8,826 nucleotides of DNA. It comes from Candidatus Omnitrophota bacterium. GTDB lineage: Bacteria; Omnitrophota; Koll11; Gygaellales; Profunditerraquicolaceae. This document shows positions 4,742-8,826 of the stretch, one piece after another (position 1 is the stretch's first letter; each line of letters begins with the position of its first letter). Location of the stretch: assembly GCA_028719045.1 (NCBI GenBank), contig JAQULD010000034.1, positions 4,946 through 13,771 of the forward strand. The letters run 5' to 3'. The translations under genes and the position numbers were made by a program. The notes under the pieces were generated by a model, which worked only from the letters and a program-made list of their open reading frames with translations, did no database searches and had not been told where the DNA came from.

Positions 4742-7292
4742 TGTTTTGGATTTTTTTCTTAAGCGCGCTTAGTTTATTCAATGCCTCAAGAGGCGTTAGC
4801 GTATCAAGTTTTATTTCCCCGAGCTCTTTTTTTATTTCTTCCCAAAGGCCGTTGTCTCCGGCGGAGAACAAAAACATCTGGTCATTCAAAGGGAGGCGGT
4901 TCCTGATCTTTTCCTGTAATTTGGAATTCAGTTCCAGGCGCGAAAGTATCTCTTCGGAGCGCAGGACCACGCCTTTGGGTATCCCCGCCAGTTTTGCCAC
5001 GTAAATGCCGTAACTGTCGTCGGTGCCTCCGGGGATGATCTTATGCAGGAAAATGACCTCATCGTTCCATTCCTTAACCTGGACATTATAATTCTTTATT
5101 CCGCTGAATTCTTCCGCCAGCGCCGTCAGTTCATGGAAATGCGTGGCGAACATCGTGCGTACTTTTGCCTTTGCCAGGTATTCTGAGATAGCCCAGGCCA
5201 GGCTCAGGCCGTCAAAGGTGGAAGTGCCGCGGCCTATTTCATCCAGAACTACAAGGCTCCTTTCGGATAAATTATTCAATATGCCGGCTGTTTCGCTCAT
5301 TTCCACCATAAAGGTGCTTTGGCCTTTGGTGATTTCGTCATGCGCTCCGATGCGGGTGAAGATCTTATCCACTATGCCTATGGCGGCCGCGGAAGCGGGG
5401 ATGTAGCTTCCCATCTGCGCCATGATCACCAGGAGAGCGTTTTGACGGATGTAAGTGGATTTTCCCGCCATGTTCGGGCCGGTTAAAATGACCAGGTGGT
5501 TATCAGAACAGTCCAGGAGCGTATCATTCGGGATAAAAGGCTCGGATATCGTTTTTTCCACAACCGGGTGGCGGCCGTCACTGATTTCCAGGGTGAAGTC
5601 TTCGTTTATCCGGGGGGCTATATAACCGGGGCATGCGCTCAAAATACTTAAAGAGTGCAGGACGTCAAGGCAGGCTATTTTTTCGCTAAACTTCTGCACT
5701 TCCGAGGCATTATCCAGTATCTCCTTGAATAATTCTTCCACCAGCCGGCGTTCTATCGTGAGGATATTTTCTTCCGCGCTCAGTATTTTATCCTCGAATT
5801 CCTTTAACTGCGGTGTTATATAGCGTTCGCAGTTGGCCAGGGTCTGCTTCCTGATATAATCCTGCGGCGCGCGGTTTATGTTGGCTTTGCTTATTTCTAT
5901 ATAATACCCGAATACCTGATTGTATCCTATCTTAAGCGAATTTATTCCGCTGCGTTTGATCTCCTGTTCCTGTAAATTTTTCAGCCAAAGTTTCGCGTTT
6001 TCCCGGATACCGCGCAATTCATCCAGCTCTTTGTCATAACCTTCGCGTATGATGCTGCCTTCGGGATGGGAAAGGGGAATTTCCGGATTTACCGCTTTGC
6101 TTAAGAGCTCACGCAGAGGGGGGAGGTCTTTTACTTCAAAGATGTTATTTTCTTTTACCAAAGGTAAAAGCGTTTTTTGAATATCCGGCTGTTTCAGGAG
6201 AGTGGAACGCAGCGCCAACAGGTCCCTGGCGGAGCCTGAACCTGTGGAAATGCGGGATACGCTTTTTTCAATATCCGGGGTGTTGCGCAGCAGTTTTTCC
6301 AATTCCTGGCTGATCAGGCCGTTTTCTTTCAGCGAAGTTACGGCTCGCTGGCGGTTCAGTATCTCTTGTTTGGATTTTAAAGGATGGTATACCCATTCTT
6401 TTAGTTTGCGTTTTCCAAGGTTCGTGAGCGTGTAGTCTATCGTTTGTATCAGGCTGTCCAGCTGGAGGCCGAAAGAGGCGGCGGGAGAAATATAAACATA
6501 ATCGGAATCCGTATAAAGCGATATTTTATACAGGTGCCTTAGCGGCTGCTTGTGCATTTGCTTAAGGTATAAAAGTAAAGCACCGCTCGCTGAAACCGCC
6601 TGCGGCATGTCTTCTATCCCGTAGCCTTTCAGATTGTGGGTGTGAAAATGTTCCTTGAGCGTTTTTTCGGCGATATCGGTATTAAAGCACCAGTCGTCAA
6701 ACGGGCTTAAAGTGATGTTTTTTCCGCGCAGAAGCGAGGCCTTGAATAATTCGTTTATTTTATCCTCTTGCCTCTGCGGGAAAACGCACTCGTAGGCCCC
6801 GAATCTGGAGATCACGTCGATCAGGCGGGAAACGTCCTGATATTCATTGGTATAGATTATGCCGCTCGCGGTGTCAGTGGCGGCTATGCCGAATTCCTTA
6901 TCCGCAACGCTTAAGGCGATAAGGTAGCGTGACTCAAAACTGGATTCATCTATATATGTCCCGGAGGTGACTACTTTGATGACTTCGCGCCTGACCAGCC
7001 CTTTTGCGAGAGCCGGATCCTCAACCTGCTCGCAGATAGCCACTTTCAGCCCTGCTTTGATCAGCTTTGAGATATAAGTCTGGGCAGCGTGATAGGGGAT
7101 GCCGCACATGGGGATGCGCCCGGATTTGCCGGCGTCTCTTGAGGTAAGCACGACATCCAGTATTCCGCAGGCCCGGCGCGCGTCCTCTCCGAACATTTCG
7201 TAAAAATCCCCCAAGCGGAAGAATAGCACGCAATTCTGGTAGCGCTGCTTGATCTCTTGGTATTGTTTAAGCATGGGGGTGAGGTTTTCCAT
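4734..7292 (-). CDS. mutS: DNA mismatch repair protein MutS
   Basis: 852 residues, the normal length for MutS. The mismatch-wedging motif GDFYEMF carries F30 and E32, matching F36 and E38 of Escherichia coli. The connector and lever/clamp domains fill about 120-555. The ABC-type ATPase follows with Walker A GPNMAGKST (605-613), GQSTFMVEM (657-665), Walker B plus signature DEIGRGTST (684-692) and THFHEL (717-722). Near the C-terminus QMFLF (805-809) fits the sliding-clamp binding motif (QxxLF), and LTPLEALNKL close to the end is the usual terminal dimer/tetramer helix pair. It recognises mispairs and small loops and recruits MutL, encoded next in the same operon. The start at 7292 is supported by the conserved LTPMLKQY just after it. 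Only a weak AGG precedes the ATG, and an extended -10 element sits almost on top of it. Confidence 0.98.
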   Translation of the reverse strand: MENLTPMLKQYQEIKQRYQNCVLFFRLGDFYEMFGEDARRACGILDVVLTSRDAGKSGRIPMCGIPYHAAQTYISKLIKAGLKVAICEQVEDPALAKGLVRREVIKVVTSGTYIDESSFESRYLIALSVADKEFGIAATDTASGIIYTNEYQDVSRLIDVISRFGAYECVFPQRQEDKINELFKASLLRGKNITLSPFDDWCFNTDIAEKTLKEHFHTHNLKGYGIEDMPQAVSASGALLLYLKQMHKQPLRHLYKISLYTDSDYVYISPAASFGLQLDSLIQTIDYTLTNLGKRKLKEWVYHPLKSKQEILNRQRAVTSLKENGLISQELEKLLRNTPDIEKSVSRISTGSGSARDLLALRSTLLKQPDIQKTLLPLVKENNIFEVKDLPPLRELLSKAVNPEIPLSHPEGSIIREGYDKELDELRGIRENAKLWLKNLQEQEIKRSGINSLKIGYNQVFGYYIEISKANINRAPQDYIRKQTLANCERYITPQLKEFEDKILSAEENILTIERRLVEELFKEILDNASEVQKFSEKIACLDVLHSLSILSACPGYIAPRINEDFTLEISDGRHPVVEKTISEPFIPNDTLLDCSDNHLVILTGPNMAGKSTYIRQNALLVIMAQMGSYIPASAAAIGIVDKIFTRIGAHDEITKGQSTFMVEMSETAGILNNLSERSLVVLDEIGRGTSTFDGLSLAWAISEYLAKAKVRTMFATHFHELTALAEEFSGIKNYNVQVKEWNDEVIFLHKIIPGGTDDSYGIYVAKLAGIPKGVVLRSEEILSRLELNSKLQEKIRNRLPLNDQMFLFSAGDNGLWEEIKKELGEIKLDTLTPLEALNKLSALKKKIQNNE

Positions 7293-7300
7293 AACCTATA

Positions 7301-7309
7301 TTTATACCA
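7301..7309 (-). promoter_or_regulatory. Possible extended -10 promoter of mutSL
   Basis: On the minus strand TGG directly precedes TATAAA (7306-7301), forming a TGn extended -10 element with 5/6 match. No good -35 is seen 16-18 bases upstream. Transcription would start about 2 bases before the mutS ATG at 7292, giving an almost leaderless mRNA, which fits the poor SD. Confidence 0.4.
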
Positions 7310-7342
7310 CAAAGTTTGGTTTCGGAAAATAATCTTTTGTAG

Positions 7343-7370
7343 TTGACCCTGAATTATTATGAGGTATAAT
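7343..7370 (+). promoter_or_regulatory. Sigma-70 type promoter of yggS-proC
   Basis: TTGACC (7343-7348, 5/6 match) and TATAAT (7365-7370, perfect) are separated by 16 bases. The predicted start is near 7377, giving a leader of about 23 bases. This is the best promoter in the window and it faces away from mutS. Confidence 0.75.
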
Positions 7371-7387
7371 ATTTAATCTAATTAAAT
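7371..7387. repeat. AT-only inverted repeat at the yggS transcription start
   Basis: ATTTAAT (7371-7377), spacer CTA, ATTAAAT (7381-7387): perfect 7-base arms immediately after the -10 box. It could be an operator for a dimeric repressor. As both arms are pure A/T in an AT-rich spacer, chance is a real alternative. Confidence 0.35.
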
Positions 7388-7399
7388 TAATGTCCTGAT

Positions 7400-8098
7400 A
7401 TGATTAGAGACAACCTGTCAAGGATCAAAGAACGCATTCAAGCCGTTTGCTCAAAAATCAATCGGCAGCCCGATCAAATCACCATTATAGCTGTAAGCAA
7501 ATCGAGGACCGCCGACGAGATCAAAGAAGCCGTTGAAGCCGGTTTGACCGGGATCGGGGAAAATAAGGTCCAGGAAGCATCTTTGAAATATAAATTACTA
7601 TCTGCCTCCGGCCTTGGGCCATCGACTATTAAGTGGCACATGATCGGCCATCTTCAGACCAATAAGGCAAAAGAAGCGGTAAGGATTTTTGACCTGATCC
7701 ATTCTGTCGACAGCCTGCGCCTGGCGCGGGAGATCGACAAACAGGCGGCGAAGATAAACAAGATCCAGGAAGTCCTGATAGAGATAAATACCTCGGGCGA
7801 AGAGGCTAAATACGGTTTGAGCCCGCGGGGGTCTATCGAAATCATAAAAGAGGTCGCAAGGCTTGAAAACATCAGGGTTAAGGGGCTTATGACCGTTGCA
7901 CCGGTTGTTGAGGCGCCGGATAAGACAAGGCCGTATTTCAGGTCGTTAAAGGAATTGTTGGAAGAAATAAACGCGCTGCGCGTTACGCCGGAAGCGATAC
8001 GGATTCTATCCATGGGCATGACCGATGATTTTGAAACGGCGGTGGAGGAAGGCGCAAATATGCTGCGTTTAGGCAGGGCTATATTCGAAAAAAAATGA
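7400..8098 (+). CDS. yggS: YggS-type pyridoxal phosphate homeostasis protein
   Basis: 232 residues, full length for the YggS/PROSC (COG0325) family, a single TIM-barrel domain resembling the N-terminal half of alanine racemase. The PLP lysine is K34 in AVSKSRT (31-37). Other family marks are GENKVQE (53-59), WHMIGHLQTNK (79-89), the strand KGLMTV (161-166), LSMGMTDDF (203-211) and LRLGRAIF (222-229), which bind the cofactor phosphate. These proteins are not known to be enzymes. They bind PLP and keep free PLP and amino- or keto-acid pools in balance. The ATG at 7400 is the first possible start after an in-frame TAA at 7388-7390, and it has no SD. The stop TGA overlaps the next ATG (ATGA at 8095-8098). 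The pairing with proC is common in bacteria. A run of eight A lies just before the stop. Confidence 0.96.
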   Translation: MIRDNLSRIKERIQAVCSKINRQPDQITIIAVSKSRTADEIKEAVEAGLTGIGENKVQEASLKYKLLSASGLGPSTIKWHMIGHLQTNKAKEAVRIFDLIHSVDSLRLAREIDKQAAKINKIQEVLIEINTSGEEAKYGLSPRGSIEIIKEVARLENIRVKGLMTVAPVVEAPDKTRPYFRSLKELLEEINALRVTPEAIRILSMGMTDDFETAVEEGANMLRLGRAIFEKK

Positions 8099-8826
8099 CG
8101 AAAAAAATCGGGATAATAGGTTTTGGCAATATGGGGATGGTTATCGGAGAACGACTTAAGCCTTACTCCGCTAAATATCAGCTGGTGGTTTTTGACAAAG
8201 ACAGTAAAAAAACCGAGAAGATCAGCGGTATTAGCGTCGCGAAAAATAACCTGGATATACTGGCTAACGTTGAGACGGTAATACTGGCGATCAAGCCCCA
8301 GGATTTCGACGCTACATTAAATGAGATAAAGGGGAACGTAAAAAATAAGCTGATCATTTCCATCGCCGCCGGAATAAGCACGGATTATATCGAAAAGATC
8401 CTGGATGAGGCAAGGGTGGTGCGGGTCATGCCTAATGTGCCGGCGAGGATCGGCAAGGGTATTTCCTGTTTATGCAAAGGTAAGTTTGCCTCAGAGGATG
8501 ACTTGAATTACGCGCAGGAGATATTCATTTATCTGGGCGAGACCATGGTTTTGCCGGAAAGCCTGATGGACGCAGCTACCGCTATTTCCGGAAGCGGGCC
8601 GGGTTATTTCTATGATCTGCTGGAAACCCGCTGCATCGGGTCAGCCGATATCCAAGAGCTTGAGAAATTCGCGCTGGAATATTTTATCCCGCACATGACG
8701 GCCGCGGCTAAAGAGGCGGGATTTAGCGAAGAGCAGGCTAAAATGCTCGCGGCGATAACCGCCGAGGGCAGCGTCGCTCTTCTTAAATCCACAAAGCTTC
8801 TTCCGAAAGAACTCGTGCTGCAGGTC
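8095..8826 (+). CDS. proC: Pyrroline-5-carboxylate reductase, 3' end outside window
   Basis: 244 codons are visible with no stop before the window edge. The enzyme makes L-proline from 1-pyrroline-5-carboxylate with NAD(P)H in the cytosol, the last step of proline synthesis. The dinucleotide-binding start is IGIIGFGNMG (5-14). AIKPQ (65-69), VMPNVP (111-116) and SGSGPGY (165-171) are the expected motifs. Between SGSGPGY and the helix ending in GFSEEQA (209-215) there are 37 residues, where Escherichia coli ProC has 15. The extra ~22 residues (about 175-196) sit in the C-terminal dimerisation region. The missing end should hold the GGTT substrate motif. The start overlaps the yggS stop as ATGA and lacks a close SD (AGGG at 8075-8078 is 16 bases upstream), so coupling to yggS is likely. 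Confidence 0.93.
   Translation, partial: MTKKIGIIGFGNMGMVIGERLKPYSAKYQLVVFDKDSKKTEKISGISVAKNNLDILANVETVILAIKPQDFDATLNEIKGNVKNKLIISIAAGISTDYIEKILDEARVVRVMPNVPARIGKGISCLCKGKFASEDDLNYAQEIFIYLGETMVLPESLMDAATAISGSGPGYFYDLLETRCIGSADIQELEKFALEYFIPHMTAAAKEAGFSEEQAKMLAAITAEGSVALLKSTKLLPKELVLQV

Noticed and set aside
4760..4771. 12-base palindrome TAAGCGCGCTTA near the mutS end
   Set aside because: Inside coding sequence for LSALKK, no usable loop beyond four bases, no U-run; probably chance.
4827..4833. A7 slippery run in the 3' part of mutS
   Set aside because: Correct phase for a -1 slip, but no SD-like element at the right distance, and the -1 stop comes only eight codons on. It serves as a caution for the mutL site.
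7390..7398. Two-codon ORF (ATG TCC TGA) just before yggS as a leader peptide
   Set aside because: Too short to judge, no SD, and easily expected by chance.
8178..8381. Minus-strand frames within proC (also 8610-8792)
   Set aside because: They lie antisense to a clear proC with conserved motifs and show low-complexity composition.
1..8826. CRISPR array, tRNA, rRNA, insertion sequence or phage gene
   Set aside because: No spaced repeats, no cloverleaf or rRNA-like segment, and no transposase, integrase or phage-like protein was seen.

Overview
The window is a gene-dense bacterial segment (about 91% coding, roughly half G+C) with eight genes. It has no RNA gene, mobile element, CRISPR array or stretch of more than 120 bases without a gene. 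Short spacers, Shine-Dalgarno starts, overlapping stop/start codons, Sec-type signal peptides and a cobalamin-type radical SAM enzyme suggest an uncultivated, probably anaerobic Gram-negative bacterium. The look of the proteins recalls Candidatus Omnitrophota or a neighbouring lineage. That placement is an impression, not a result.

Left part (1-2998, plus strand): the 3' portion of a B12-binding radical SAM gene; a PilZ-domain protein (cyclic-di-GMP receptor type) followed by a good intrinsic terminator; then a three-gene cluster. The cluster holds a stand-alone Smr-domain protein, an exported nitroreductase-like flavoprotein, and a small signal-bearing membrane protein whose start overlaps the previous stop by 8 bases.

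Middle (3017-7292, minus strand): a mutS-mutL operon in which mutL starts inside the last codons of mutS. MutL carries the endonuclease motif, and both proteins have a sliding-clamp binding motif. This fits methyl-independent mismatch repair, where the clamp directs MutL nicking, rather than the MutH/Dam type. The linker of mutL contains an A8 run preceded by an SD-like GGGGAG and followed in the -1 frame by a stop, a layout like the dnaX frameshift site.

Right part (7400-8826, plus strand): divergent from mutS, a PLP-homeostasis protein (YggS type) from a near-consensus promoter, overlapping by ATGA with proC (pyrroline-5-carboxylate reductase), which runs off the window and has an unusual ~22-residue insertion.

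Most of the window is ordinary housekeeping. The items most worth a second look are the mutL frameshift-like site, the exported nitroreductase with its small membrane partner, and the ProC insertion.
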